Assembly (NCBI GenBank): GCA_963700785.1
Contig: CAVOYZ010000010.1
Coordinates: forward strand, 186,001 to 250,000
Reading direction: 5' to 3'
DNA: 64,000 nucleotides
Source of the DNA: CAXMST01 sp963700785
GTDB taxonomy: Bacteria; Actinomycetota; Thermoleophilia; Solirubrobacterales; 70-9
Each line of letters begins with the position of its first letter. Positions within the stretch are counted from its first letter, which is position 1. Shown in pieces: positions 53,954-63,421 of the stretch. The notes under the pieces are model-generated. The model searched no databases, had not been told where the DNA came from, and saw nothing but the letters and a program-made list of their open reading frames with translations. The position numbers were made by a program, and so were the translations under genes.

Positions 53954-55180
53954 GTGGTCGAGGCAGCTTCGCAGCGGGTCGTGATCGCCGGTGGAGGAAT
54001 CGCGGCACTCGAGGGGCTTCTGGCCGTCAGGGAGTTGACGGACGGTCGGGCGGAGGTGACGCTGGTCGCGCCCACGGACGAGTTCACCTACCGGCCGTTG
54101 CTGGTCCGGGAGCCGTTCTCGCCCGAGCCGGCCGAGCGCCGGTCGCTCGCCGGCATCGCCGAGTCGCTGGGAGCTTCGTTCGTGCAGTCCGCGGTTGCGT
54201 CGGTCGACGCGGACGAGGGCCGGATCGGCCTGGTCGAGGGCGGCGAGGTCCCCTTCGGCCAGGCGCTGATCGCCGTCGGCGCCCGGATGCGCCCGATGCT
54301 CGCCTCGGCGCACACGCTGTGGTCGGAGTCGGCGCCGACGACGATCGAGCAGATCCTCGCCGGCGTCCCTGACGACGCCACGCTGAACCTGATCGTCCCT
54401 CCCGGAGTGACCTGGACGCTGCCTCTGTACGAGTTCGCGCTGATGACCGCGCGTCGCCTGCGGGAGATCGGCCCGCGGGGCATCGAGTTGATGGTGATCA
54501 CCCCGGAGCAGGCCCCGCTGATCGTCTTCGGCACGCGGGCGGCCGCGGAGGTCGCGGAGCTGCTCGAGTTGCGCGGCATCGGTTTCTGCCCCGACACCTG
54601 GGTGACGGAGGCCGACGACGGTGCCCTGCATGCGACCGGGCGGGAACCCGACCTGAGCGGCCCGGCGGTCGCACTGCCGGTGATGGAGGGGAGGCGGATC
54701 GATGGGCTCCCCGCGGACGAGCACGGCTTCATCCCGATCGACGATCACTGCCGCGTACGCGGTCTCGACCGGGTCTACGCGGCCGGTGACGGGACCAGCT
54801 TCCCGATCAAGCAGGGTGGAATCGCGACGCAGCAGGCCGATGCCGCCGCCGAGCAGATCGCCCTCGAGCTGGGCGCCGCCGTCGACCCCGAGCCCTTCCG
54901 GCCGATCCTGCGCGGCAAGCTCCTGACCGGCGGCGAGAGCGTGCACATGCGTTCCGAGGTGAGCGGCGGAACCGGCGAGGGCGTCGTCTCCAGCGACTAC
55001 CTGTGGTGGCCGCCTCACAAGGTCAGCGGTCGCTACCTGGCCCCCTGGCTGGCCGAGGAGTCGCTCGCGTCCCAGCCCGAGCCCCCCGGCCGCTCGATCG
55101 ACGTCGAGGTGTCACTTCCCCATGAATGGCACGGCGAGCCGCTGCAGGCCGATCTCTACGAGCCCTCCGGGGGAGGCTGA
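53954..55180 (+). CDS. Second SQR-like FAD-dependent oxidoreductase
   Basis: A 408-aa flavoprotein, paralogue of the one at 48204. Motifs: VVIAGGGIAALEGLLAVREL (FAD), ALIAVGARMRPML, VYAAGDGTSFPIKQGGIATQQ, and a C-terminal block DYLWWPPHKVSGRYLAPWL that matches PLWWPPAKVAGRLLAPYL in the first copy. The few Cys (IGFCPDTW, DDHCRVRG) do not match those of the paralogue, so neither shows a conserved disulfide. The donor is uncertain; the acceptor is probably quinone. It precedes the TreT-like gene by 28 nt in what looks like one operon. Confidence 0.8.
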   Translation: MVEAASQRVVIAGGGIAALEGLLAVRELTDGRAEVTLVAPTDEFTYRPLLVREPFSPEPAERRSLAGIAESLGASFVQSAVASVDADEGRIGLVEGGEVPFGQALIAVGARMRPMLASAHTLWSESAPTTIEQILAGVPDDATLNLIVPPGVTWTLPLYEFALMTARRLREIGPRGIELMVITPEQAPLIVFGTRAAAEVAELLELRGIGFCPDTWVTEADDGALHATGREPDLSGPAVALPVMEGRRIDGLPADEHGFIPIDDHCRVRGLDRVYAAGDGTSFPIKQGGIATQQADAAAEQIALELGAAVDPEPFRPILRGKLLTGGESVHMRSEVSGGTGEGVVSSDYLWWPPHKVSGRYLAPWLAEESLASQPEPPGRSIDVEVSLPHEWHGEPLQADLYEPSGGG

Positions 55181-55208
55181 GCGGGGCCGGGAGCCGCCGA
55201 GGATCGTC

Positions 55209-56618
55209 ATGGAGCTCGATTCCGTCCCGATCGCGCCACTGCCGCCCGAGCGGTTTCGCGTCGTGCTCGGCGACGGCTACGACGTCGTCGAGGAGGCGAT
55301 CGAGCGAGCCCGGACCCTGTTGCAGGGCCGGGCGATCTGGCATCTCAACTCGACCGCGGCCGGCGGCGGCGTCGCGGAGCTGCTGCATTCGTTGCTCGCC
55401 TACGCCCGTGGCGCCGGGGTGGACGTCCGCTGGAGCGTGATCGGCGGCAACGCGGACTTCTTCAGGATCACCAAGGGCCTCCACAACCGGCTGCACGGCA
55501 TCGACTCGCAGGCGGACGGGATCGGGGAGGCGGATCGTCGCGAGTACATGAGCGTCTCCGAGGGGAACGCCGAGGCGCTGGCCGAGCTGGTCAGGCCGGG
55601 CGACATCGTCTATCTGCACGACCCCCAGACGGCCGGCATGACCGAGAGGATGGTCGAGGCGGGGGCGATCGTGATCTGGCGCTGCCACATCGGTGCCGAC
55701 AACCCGAACGCGACGGTGCGCGACGCCTGGTCGTTTCTGCGTCCGCTGATCGAGCCGGCCCACCAGTACGTGTTCTCACGTGCCGACTACGCCTGGGAGG
55801 ACCTCGATCCGGCAAAGGTTGCCGTGATCCATCCGTCGATCGACGCCTTCTCGCCGAAGAACGAGGAGCTGCCCCCGAAGACGGTCGCCTCGATCCTCGA
55901 TCGGATCGGGCTCTCCCCGGACAGCGGCGATGCGGCGGTCTTCCGCCGTCTCGACGGCAGCGTCGCCCGCGTCGACCGGCGGGCGCTGATCGTTCAGGAC
56001 GCTCCGCTTCCCGCCGACGCGCGGGCGCTGACCCAGGTCTCCCGCTGGGACCGGTTGAAGGACCCGATCGGGGTGCTCGAGGGCTTCGCCGAGCACGTTG
56101 ACAACCCAGACGCGCATCTGCTGTTGGTCGGACCGATCGCCGACGGGGTCGCCGACGACCCCGAGGGGACGGAGGTCTACAGAGATGTCGTCGCCGCCCG
56201 CGAGGCGCTCGGCGAGGATCTCCGGCGGCGCGTACATCTGGTCAGCCTCCCGATGGACGACGTCGCCGAGAACGCGGCGATGGTCAACGCGATCCAGCGT
56301 CGCTCGACGGTCGTCGCTCAGAAGAGCCTTGCCGAGGGCTTCGGTCTGACCGCGACCGAGGCGATGTGGAAGTCGAAGCCGGTGATCGCCGGCGCCGTCG
56401 GCGGCCTACAGGAGCAGATCGTCGACGGCGTCACCGGGCGCCTGATCGAGGACCCCGCCGATCTCGACGCGTTCGGGCGCGCCGCGGCCGAGCTGCTCGG
56501 GGACCGATCGCTGGCCGAGCTGATGGGCGCGGCCGGGCACGAGCGGGTCCGCGAGAAGTACCTGGGTACGCGGCACCTGATCGCTTACGTGGACTTGCTC
56601 AGCAGCATGCTCGCCTGA
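55209..56618 (+). CDS. Trehalose synthase TreT-like GT4 glycosyltransferase
   Basis: A 469-aa GT-B enzyme close to trehalose glycosyltransferring synthase (TreT) and trehalose phosphorylase. The N-terminal HLNSTAAGGGVAELLHSLL, RWSVIGGNADFF and YLHDPQTAGM, and the C-terminal SLAEGFGLTATEAMWKSKP and GAVGGLQEQIVDGVTGRL, are typical of that group. TreT makes trehalose from NDP-glucose and glucose reversibly. ATG 55209 has GAGG upstream. Its 3' end overlaps the convergent WS/DGAT gene by 34 bp. The operon partner is an SQR-like flavoprotein, an unusual pairing. Confidence 0.85.
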   Translation: MELDSVPIAPLPPERFRVVLGDGYDVVEEAIERARTLLQGRAIWHLNSTAAGGGVAELLHSLLAYARGAGVDVRWSVIGGNADFFRITKGLHNRLHGIDSQADGIGEADRREYMSVSEGNAEALAELVRPGDIVYLHDPQTAGMTERMVEAGAIVIWRCHIGADNPNATVRDAWSFLRPLIEPAHQYVFSRADYAWEDLDPAKVAVIHPSIDAFSPKNEELPPKTVASILDRIGLSPDSGDAAVFRRLDGSVARVDRRALIVQDAPLPADARALTQVSRWDRLKDPIGVLEGFAEHVDNPDAHLLLVGPIADGVADDPEGTEVYRDVVAAREALGEDLRRRVHLVSLPMDDVAENAAMVNAIQRRSTVVAQKSLAEGFGLTATEAMWKSKPVIAGAVGGLQEQIVDGVTGRLIEDPADLDAFGRAAAELLGDRSLAELMGAAGHERVREKYLGTRHLIAYVDLLSSMLA

Positions 56619-58084
56619 GCCAGTTCGGCGAGCGCGTCGATCTCCGCCTCGATCGCACCCCGCAGGACCGCGAGGTCGGGCACCGAGTCGTGATCGGCGT
56701 TGACGCAGAAGAAGACCGATCCGTTGTAGCTGAGCACCGCGAGGCCGATCGCGTGCTCCGCCGCGAGCGGCACCAGCGGCCAGATCTCCTGCACCTCCGA
56801 GCCCATCGCGTAGAGCGGCATCTGCGGGCCGGGGACGTTGGTGATCGTCACGTTGAAGAGCCTGGTCGCGAACAGCGAGCGGGCGATCGTGCTGTGGATC
56901 ACCGGCGGTGCGTGGGCCGTCAGATCGATCAGCGCGCTGGATCCGATCCCCTGATCGGAGGACTTCAGGCCCTCGGCCTCCTCGAGCTGGGTGCGATAGC
57001 GCTCAGCCGGCTCCTCGACTGCGACGGGGAGATGCACATAGAGCGTCGTCACCCGGTTGCCCAGCGCGAGACGCTCGGCGGCGGGCCGGATGTTGACCGG
57101 GACCATCGCCCGCAGGCCCTGCTCGGGGAGGCTCTCGCCCCGCTCGATCAGCAACGCCCGCAGCCCGCCGGTTGCCGCGGCGAGCACCGCGTCGTTGACC
57201 GTGCCGCCGAGGCCGGCCCTGATCGCCTTCAGCTTCTCCAGCGGCACCTCGATCACGGCCAGTCGCCGGTGCGCACCGATCGGGCCGTTGAGGCTGACCG
57301 AAGGGGCCGCGACGACCTCATCGCGGACCAGCAGCTCGACCATCGCCCGCGACTGCCGCATCGTCTCGGCAAGCTGGTGGGGGTCGGTGACGCGCTCGAG
57401 CGCCGACGCCGCCGTACCGAGCGCCGAGGATGCGGCGCGCATCGCTCCGCCTGCCGCTCGCAGCGGCAACCGGGCGACGGTGCGGAGATCGAGTCCGGTC
57501 GGACCGTCGTCCACCGATTCGCCGGAGCCATCCTGATCGGCATCAGACTGGGGTAGCTCGCCCCCCGACTTCTCGGCGGTGGGGGTGCCGTCGCGCTCGG
57601 TGTCCAGCATCACCTTCGCGGCGTCGACCGAGCCGACCCCGTCGACCAGGGCGTGATGGGTCTTGCTGGCCATCGCCCAGCGACCGTCGCCGAGCTCGAC
57701 CACGACCAACTCCCAGAGCGGCCGGTAGCGATCGAGCCTGATCGAGAAGTACTCGCCCGCCCATTCGCGCAACTCGTCGGTCCCGCCCGGAGCGGGTAGC
57801 CCCTCCGCTCGCACGTGGTGGGCGATGTCGAAGTTTGGATCGGTCTCCCATTCAGGCCAGTTGAGGCCGCCGGTGCGCGGGCTGGAGAGCCGCTTGCGGT
57901 AGCGGGGAAGCCCGCCTAGGCGGGCCATGATCTCGCTGCGGACGACGCCCAGCGGCGGGGCGCCGCCGCCCGGTCGCGGTTCCAGCACCATCACCGCACC
58001 GATGTGCATGTGCGCGCACTCATCGGCCTCCTCGAGCTCGAGGAAGGTTGCGTCGAGGGCTGTCAGTCTCTCCGCCGACTCCAC
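56585..58084 (-). CDS. Wax ester synthase / diacylglycerol acyltransferase (WS/DGAT)
   Basis: A 499-aa bifunctional acyltransferase of the actinobacterial WS/DGAT family, for making storage triacylglycerol or wax ester. It begins RLTALDATFLELEEADE, with the HIGAVMVLEP block. The catalytic motif HHALVDGVG is at about residues 140-148 (HHxxxDG). The later NDAVLAAATGGLRALLIERG and VTNVPGP-like ITNVPGPQMPLYAMGSEV also fit. The start is GTG 58084, with TAGCGT 9 nt upstream. Length is normal. It supports a lipid-storing lifestyle. Confidence 0.9.
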   Translation of the reverse strand: MESAERLTALDATFLELEEADECAHMHIGAVMVLEPRPGGGAPPLGVVRSEIMARLGGLPRYRKRLSSPRTGGLNWPEWETDPNFDIAHHVRAEGLPAPGGTDELREWAGEYFSIRLDRYRPLWELVVVELGDGRWAMASKTHHALVDGVGSVDAAKVMLDTERDGTPTAEKSGGELPQSDADQDGSGESVDDGPTGLDLRTVARLPLRAAGGAMRAASSALGTAASALERVTDPHQLAETMRQSRAMVELLVRDEVVAAPSVSLNGPIGAHRRLAVIEVPLEKLKAIRAGLGGTVNDAVLAAATGGLRALLIERGESLPEQGLRAMVPVNIRPAAERLALGNRVTTLYVHLPVAVEEPAERYRTQLEEAEGLKSSDQGIGSSALIDLTAHAPPVIHSTIARSLFATRLFNVTITNVPGPQMPLYAMGSEVQEIWPLVPLAAEHAIGLAVLSYNGSVFFCVNADHDSVPDLAVLRGAIEAEIDALAELAQASMLLSKST

Positions 58085-58093
58085 GGGATCGTC

Positions 58094-58099
58094 ACGCTA
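58094..58099 (-). promoter_or_regulatory. TAGCGT -10 box, leaderless start of WS/DGAT gene
   Basis: TAGCGT on the minus strand, 9 nt before GTG 58084. The same hexamer precedes the gene at 15799. Confidence 0.5.
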
Positions 58100-58175
58100 T
58101 GAGACCGCCGGAGTCGGTTCGTCCGCCCAGATCACGGGGGGCCACCAGTAGAAACAACGGAGCGCGCGGCGCCGC

Positions 58176-60860
58176 TCAGGGCTCGGCCCGTTCGCTGATC
58201 ACGGCCTGTGCAGCGGCAACGCGCGCGATCGGAATCCGGAACGCGGAGCAGCTGACGTAGTCGAGGCCGATCCCGTGGAAGAAGCCGATGCTCGCCGGAT
58301 CTCCGCCGTGCTCGCCGCAGACACCGAGGTGCAGCTTCGGCTTCGTCGCCCGCCCGCGCTCGGCCGCGAGCCTGACCAGCTCGCCGACGCCGTCGACGTC
58401 GAGGCTCTCGAACGGGCTGCGGCGAAGCAGCCCGCGCTCGAGGTAGAGCGGGATCAGCTCGCGCTCTGCGTCGTCGCGGGAGAAGCCGAGCGCCGTCTGC
58501 GTCAGGTCGTTGGTGCCGAAGCTGAGGAAGTCGGCATGGGCCGAGATCGCCCCGGCCGTCAGGCAGGCGCGCGGCAGTTCGATCATCGTCCCGATCGCGT
58601 AGCCCGTCGCCGGCTCGCCCGCGCTCTCCGCGGCGACGATCTCCTCGATCCGGGCTCGCATCTCCTCGAGCTCGCTGGCGAATGCAACCAGCGGCACCAT
58701 GATCTCGACCTCGGGACGCTTGCCCCCGGCGCCGGCCTCGGCCGCGGCGTGGACGATCGCCCGGACCTGCATCCCGTAGAGCTCGGGGAGCAGCAGGCCG
58801 AGCCGCACCCCGCGCGACCCGAGCATCGGGTTCGTCTCGAGCGCTGAGGTCGCGACCTCGAGCCCCTCGCTCGCGACCGCGACCGCCGCCTCGCCCTCGG
58901 CCCGGGCGTCCGCGAGCGCGCGCTCGAGGGCCTCCAGGTCGAGGAACTCGTGCATCGGCGGGTCGAGCAGCCGGATCGTCACCGGCAGTCCGGGCATCTC
59001 GCGGAAGAGCTCGACGAAGTCGTCCTTCTGAAGGCGCTCGAGCTGTTCGAGCGCGTCCCCGAACCGCCGCCGGCTCTCGGGCGTGCGCTGACGTCGCCAG
59101 AGCTCGCCGGCGATGAACATCTCCCGGACCAGCGCCTCGCGTCCGTCCCCGAAGAACATGTGCTCGGTCCGGCAGAGCCCGATCCCCTCGGCCCCGAGCT
59201 TTCGCGCCTGGGCCGCGTCGCCGGCCGTATCGGCGTTCGCCCGGATCTCGAGCCGCCGGATCGAGTCGCTCCATTCGAGCACCGTCGCGAAGGCCGGGTC
59301 CAGCTCAGGTGTCAGCAGCGGCACCTGATCGGCCGTGATCGCCCCCGACGTGCCGTCGATCGTGATCTCGGTTCCCGCCTCGAGCTCGAGCCCGTCGGCC
59401 CGGACCACCCCGGCCTCGCTGTCGATCTCGAGCTCGGCGGCGCCGCAGACGCAGGGACGGCCCATCGCACGAGCGACGATTGCCGCATGCGAGGACTTGC
59501 CGCCGTGGGAGGTGACGATGCCCCGGGCCGCGTTGAAGCCGCCGACATCGTCGGCCGAGGTGAAGGTGCGAACCAGGATCGTGTCGATCCCCTCGGCGGC
59601 CTTCGCGATCGCCTGCTCCGCCGTGAACGCGATCGCCCCTCGGGCGGCGCCCGGGGAGGCGCCGACCCCGTGGGCGATCTCCTCGTACTCGCTCCCCGGG
59701 GCGAAGGACGGGTGCATCAGCGCCTCGAGCGCGGTCGGGTCGATCGTCTCCAGAGCGCTCCCGCGATCGAGCATGCCCTCCGCGACCGAGTCCACCGCGA
59801 AGCGCACCGCGGCCCGGGCGTGGCGCTTTGCGTTGCGGGTCTGGAGGATGAAGAGACGCCCCCGCTCGACGGTGAACTCGATGTCCTGGATGTCCTTGAA
59901 ATGGCGCTCGAGCTTGGCGAGGCTCGCGAGCAGCTGCGCGTGGATATCGGGCATGCGTCGCTTCAGGCCGCCGAGATCCTCGGTGTTCCGGACCCCGGCG
60001 ACCACGTCCTCACCCTGGGCGCCGTCCAGATAGTCACCGTCGGGAAGCGGCTCTCCGGTGGTCGGGTTCCGGCTGAAGGCGACGCCCGAGCCGGAGTCCG
60101 AGCCGAGGTTGCCGAAGACCATGCGCTGCACGACGACGGCGGTTCCGAGCTCGTCGGGAATCCCGTTCAGCCGCCGGTAGGTGACCGCTCGCTCGTTCTG
60201 CCAGGAGTCGAAGACCGCCAGCAGCGCCTCGCGCAGCTGCTCGCGGGGATCCTCCGGAAAGGGATCGCCACTCGAGTCGGCCAGGAGCCTGAGGAACTCC
60301 TCGATCAGGCCCTCGAGCGCCTCGGCGTCGAGCTCGCTGTCGATCGCGACCTCGGCCCGCTCGCGGGCCGCGGTCAGCGCCTGCTCGAAGACGGTGCCCG
60401 GAACGCCACGGACGACCTCACCGAACATCTGGACGAGCCGGCGGCGGGAGTCGAGCGCGAATCGCCGCTCGCCGCTGATCTCCGCCAGGCCGGCGATGCT
60501 CTGCTGGTTGAGGCCGAGGTTGAGGATCGTGTCGAGCATCCCGGGCATCGAAACGGGCGCGCCGGAGCGGACCGAGAGCAGCAGCGGGTCGTCTGCGTCG
60601 CCGAAGGTCTTCCCGGAGGCGCGCTCGAGCTCCGCGAGCTCGGCGTCGATCTGATCATCGAGGCCGTCCGGCGCCGCCCCTGTCCGCATGTACTCGACGC
60701 AGGCAGCCGTGGTGACGATGAACCCGCCGGGCACCGTCTCGGGGCCGAGGACCCGGACCATCTCCGCCAGGTTCGCCCCCTTGTTTCCCAGCAGGCGGCC
60801 CATCGAGCTGTTGCCGGCGGCGAATCCGTGAACCCAGCGTTGCGAGCCGTCGGCGCTCAA
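58176..60860 (-). CDS. ppdK: Pyruvate, phosphate dikinase
   Basis: An 894-aa PPDK that interconverts pyruvate + ATP + Pi and PEP + AMP + PPi. It starts WVHGFAAGNSSMGRLLGNKG (ATP-grasp domain), with SVRSGAPVSMPGMLDTILNL. The phosphocarrier His is H458 in SHGGKSSHAAIVARAMG. The C-terminal PEP/pyruvate TIM barrel has GIGLCRTEHMFF, the usual NPMLGSRGVR, SFGTNDLTQTALGFSRDDA and the catalytic Cys in GVCGEHGGDP. Full length. Its ATG overlaps the stop of the hydrogenase protease gene (ATGA), so it is the last gene of the hydrogenase operon. Confidence 0.96.
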   Translation of the reverse strand: MSADGSQRWVHGFAAGNSSMGRLLGNKGANLAEMVRVLGPETVPGGFIVTTAACVEYMRTGAAPDGLDDQIDAELAELERASGKTFGDADDPLLLSVRSGAPVSMPGMLDTILNLGLNQQSIAGLAEISGERRFALDSRRRLVQMFGEVVRGVPGTVFEQALTAARERAEVAIDSELDAEALEGLIEEFLRLLADSSGDPFPEDPREQLREALLAVFDSWQNERAVTYRRLNGIPDELGTAVVVQRMVFGNLGSDSGSGVAFSRNPTTGEPLPDGDYLDGAQGEDVVAGVRNTEDLGGLKRRMPDIHAQLLASLAKLERHFKDIQDIEFTVERGRLFILQTRNAKRHARAAVRFAVDSVAEGMLDRGSALETIDPTALEALMHPSFAPGSEYEEIAHGVGASPGAARGAIAFTAEQAIAKAAEGIDTILVRTFTSADDVGGFNAARGIVTSHGGKSSHAAIVARAMGRPCVCGAAELEIDSEAGVVRADGLELEAGTEITIDGTSGAITADQVPLLTPELDPAFATVLEWSDSIRRLEIRANADTAGDAAQARKLGAEGIGLCRTEHMFFGDGREALVREMFIAGELWRRQRTPESRRRFGDALEQLERLQKDDFVELFREMPGLPVTIRLLDPPMHEFLDLEALERALADARAEGEAAVAVASEGLEVATSALETNPMLGSRGVRLGLLLPELYGMQVRAIVHAAAEAGAGGKRPEVEIMVPLVAFASELEEMRARIEEIVAAESAGEPATGYAIGTMIELPRACLTAGAISAHADFLSFGTNDLTQTALGFSRDDAERELIPLYLERGLLRRSPFESLDVDGVGELVRLAAERGRATKPKLHLGVCGEHGGDPASIGFFHGIGLDYVSCSAFRIPIARVAAAQAVISERAEP

Positions 60861-61330
60861 CAGGGGGCCTCCTGGGCCGGCGGGCGCGGCGCCTCGAGCT
60901 CGGCGATCAGCGCCGCTGCCACCGTCGCGCAGGCGCGCTCGACCGCCGCCGAGGGCCGCCGGCCGAGGCCGAACTCCGTGCCCTCGATTCCGATCAGCTC
61001 GAGCCGAGCCGGCAGCAGGCCGAGCTGCGAGCCAAGCTCGATCACCTCCGCGAGGCCGATCAGGTGAGAGGAGCCCGGGGCGAGCGCCAGGGCGAGATCG
61101 TCGCCGCCCGGCGCCGGCCGGCTGATCGTGCCGGGACTCGAGCCCGAGATCGCGTCGATCAGCACGACCCGGTCGCGATCCGGCCAGAGCTCGAGCAGGG
61201 AGATCGGCTCGCCGTCGAAGCGGATCGCGTCGATCCCGCGTTCGGCGAGCAGGTCGACGACCCGGAGGCCGGCGGCGTCGTCGCCGCGCATCTCGTTGCC
61301 GAGCCCGATGATCATCGGCGGCTCAGTCAC
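60857..61330 (-). CDS. NiFe hydrogenase maturation endopeptidase (HyaD/HycI family)
   Basis: A 157-aa protease that cleaves the C-terminal peptide of the hydrogenase large subunit once nickel is inserted. Motifs: MIIGLGNEMRGDDAAGLRVV with the Ni-binding acidic residue, VVLIDAISGSSPGT (Asp) and PGSSHLIGLAEVI (His). It overlaps the 3' end of the large-subunit gene by 8 bp and ppdK by 4 bp, so its substrate is almost certainly the upstream gene product. Confidence 0.9.
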   Translation of the reverse strand: MTEPPMIIGLGNEMRGDDAAGLRVVDLLAERGIDAIRFDGEPISLLELWPDRDRVVLIDAISGSSPGTISRPAPGGDDLALALAPGSSHLIGLAEVIELGSQLGLLPARLELIGIEGTEFGLGRRPSAAVERACATVAAALIAELEAPRPPAQEAPC

Positions 61331-62624
61331 GTCGGTCGATCTCCATCCGCAGGAAGTGGGTCGAGCAGGAGATGCACGGGTCGTAGTTGCGGACCGCCTG
61401 CTCGCAGCGCCACTGCAGGTCGTCGTCGGGGAGGTCGAGGTTGGCCTGCACGAGCCCGGTCAGGTCGTCCTCGATCGCGGCCTGGTTCTGCGAGGTCGGC
61501 GGCACGATCCGCGCCTTGCTGATGCGTCCCTCGCGGTCGAGCTCGTAGCGGTGCCAGAGCATCCCGCGTGGAGCCTCGCTCCAGCCGCTCCCGGCCGCGA
61601 CCCGCGGGGCGGGCGCGGGGGCCGGGGGCGGTGGCTCGTAGGCATCGATCAGGCGCAGCGCCTCGTCTGCCGCGTACAGCATCTCGACGCAGCGCACGAC
61701 GATGCTCTGGAACGGGTTGCGACAGACCGGCCCGAGGCCGGCCGAGCGGGCCGCGTCGGCGACCGCGCCGGGCAGCAGATCGAAGTTCAGGCTGTAGCGG
61801 GCCATCGGGCCGACGATGTAGTTGCCGCGCTCCCGGTGTCGTGAATGCAGGGCGGTGGAGTGGGGCACCTGGGACTCGAGGTATTCGTGCTCGAAGCGAT
61901 CGGGGCCGATCGGCTCGCCGGCGCTGGAGTGCAGCGCGCCGCGCTCCATCGGGTACGCATCCTCTGTTCGTAGCGACGCGTACTCGGTCTCCAGCTCGCG
62001 CTCGGGGAACGGCAGGCCGCCGGCCCAGGCGACGGCCTCGAGCAGCTCATCCCGGGCGCGGCGCAGCGTTTCGGTGACCGGCCGCAGCTCCTCGACCCGC
62101 AGCGGGCGGTGAAACCCGCCGACCCTGAGGTTCACCGGATGGACCGATCGCCCACCGATCAGCGCCATCAGCTCGTTCCCGGCCCGTTTGATCAGCAGGC
62201 CCCTCTGGAACAGCTGCTCGTGGCCGTCCCGCGCCATCTCGATCGCGCCCTCGTAGCCGAGGAAGTCGGGCGCGTGCAGCATGAAGACGTGAAGCGAATG
62301 GCTCTCGAGCCACTCGCCGCAGTAGATCAGACGCCGCAGCACCCGGGCCCGCTCGTCGAGCTCGATCCCGAGCGCGTCCTCGACCGCCGCGCAGGCACTC
62401 ACCTGGTAGGCGATCGGGCAGATCCCGCAGATCCTCGAGGTGATGTCCGGGGCATCCGCCGCCGGCCGGCCGCGCAGCAGCGCCTCGAAGAACCGCGGCG
62501 GCTCGAAGATCTCGAGCCGGACGTCCTCGACCTTGTCGGCGCGGATCCGAACGTGAAGCGCCCCCTCTCCCTCGACCCGGGCCAGCTCGCCGACGCTGAT
62601 CGTGCGCTCGCCGTCGCCGCTCAC
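61323..62624 (-). CDS. NiFe hydrogenase large subunit, group 3b-like
   Basis: A 433-aa catalytic subunit. The N-terminal nickel motif is RICGICP (C66, C69) and the C-terminal one DPCISCSTH (C417, C420, H423). The residues after H423 (FLRMEIDRRD) are the expected cleavable tail. Length, lack of a twin-arginine partner and the associated NAD(P)/FAD subunit fit cytoplasmic group 3b (sulfhydrogenase-type) enzymes rather than membrane groups 1 or 4. GTG 62624 overlaps the small-subunit stop (GTGA). Confidence 0.92.
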   Translation of the reverse strand: MSGDGERTISVGELARVEGEGALHVRIRADKVEDVRLEIFEPPRFFEALLRGRPAADAPDITSRICGICPIAYQVSACAAVEDALGIELDERARVLRRLIYCGEWLESHSLHVFMLHAPDFLGYEGAIEMARDGHEQLFQRGLLIKRAGNELMALIGGRSVHPVNLRVGGFHRPLRVEELRPVTETLRRARDELLEAVAWAGGLPFPERELETEYASLRTEDAYPMERGALHSSAGEPIGPDRFEHEYLESQVPHSTALHSRHRERGNYIVGPMARYSLNFDLLPGAVADAARSAGLGPVCRNPFQSIVVRCVEMLYAADEALRLIDAYEPPPPAPAPAPRVAAGSGWSEAPRGMLWHRYELDREGRISKARIVPPTSQNQAAIEDDLTGLVQANLDLPDDDLQWRCEQAVRNYDPCISCSTHFLRMEIDRRD

Positions 62625-63421
62625 GTCTGTCGCTCCTGGGCGCGGCCGGCGATCGCCGCGGCCTCGTCGGCGAACTCGGGGGCGAAGCCGTTGATGTGCC
62701 GGTAGGCGCTCTCCAGATCCGCGTCGGAGACGCCGAGGCGCCCCCACCAGGCGCTCAGCGACGGCGGGTTCGGGGTCTCCTTCGGGCCGAAGCAGCCGTA
62801 GCAGCCGCGCCCGTACGCTGGGCAGATCGCACCGCAGCCGGCGTGGGTTATCGGGCCGAGGCAGGGGGTTCCACCGGCGACCATGACGCAGGTGTTGCCC
62901 CGTTCCTTGCACTCCATGCAGACCGAGCGCGAGCTGATCCGCGGTCGCCGGTCCTCGAGGTAGGCACCCAGCACCTCGAGCAGCTGGGCTGGGTCGGGCG
63001 GGCACCCCTGGAGCTCGAAATCGACCTCGACGTGCGAGCTGATCGGCAGCGAGCGCTCGAGCGCCGACACGTACTCAGGGGTCGCGTAGACCGCGGACAG
63101 GGTCTCGTCCAGCCTCGCGAAGTTGCGCAGCGCCTGGATCCCGCCCGCGTTTGCGCAGGCGCCGATCGCGATCAGGGTCGATGAGGCTTCGCGAATCCCG
63201 TGGATCCGCTCGATCTCCTCGGGCGTCGAGACCGAGCCCTCGACGATCGAGATCTCGTAGGGCCCGCCGAGGTTCGCCCGGGTCGCCTCGGTGAAGTGGG
63301 CGATCTGGACGGCGTCGGCGAGCGCCAGCAGCTCGTCCTCGAGGTTGAGGATCTGAAGCTGGCAGCCGTCGCAGGAGGTGAACTTCCAGACGGCGAGCTT
63401 CGGCTTGGCGGGCGCGCTCAC
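62621..63421 (-). CDS. NiFe hydrogenase small subunit, group 3b-like
   Basis: A 266-aa FeS subunit. The proximal cluster is set by FTSCDGCQLQ, IGACANAGG and ELQGCPPDPAQLLEVL; the medial and distal clusters by SVCMECKERGNTCVM, PCLGPITHAGCGAICPAYGRGC and YGCFGP. There is no signal peptide, so the enzyme is cytoplasmic. GTG 63421 overlaps the stop of the upstream diaphorase-type gene (GTGA). Electrons pass from here to the FAD/NAD(P) subunit. Confidence 0.92.
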   Translation of the reverse strand: MSAPAKPKLAVWKFTSCDGCQLQILNLEDELLALADAVQIAHFTEATRANLGGPYEISIVEGSVSTPEEIERIHGIREASSTLIAIGACANAGGIQALRNFARLDETLSAVYATPEYVSALERSLPISSHVEVDFELQGCPPDPAQLLEVLGAYLEDRRPRISSRSVCMECKERGNTCVMVAGGTPCLGPITHAGCGAICPAYGRGCYGCFGPKETPNPPSLSAWWGRLGVSDADLESAYRHINGFAPEFADEAAAIAGRAQERQT

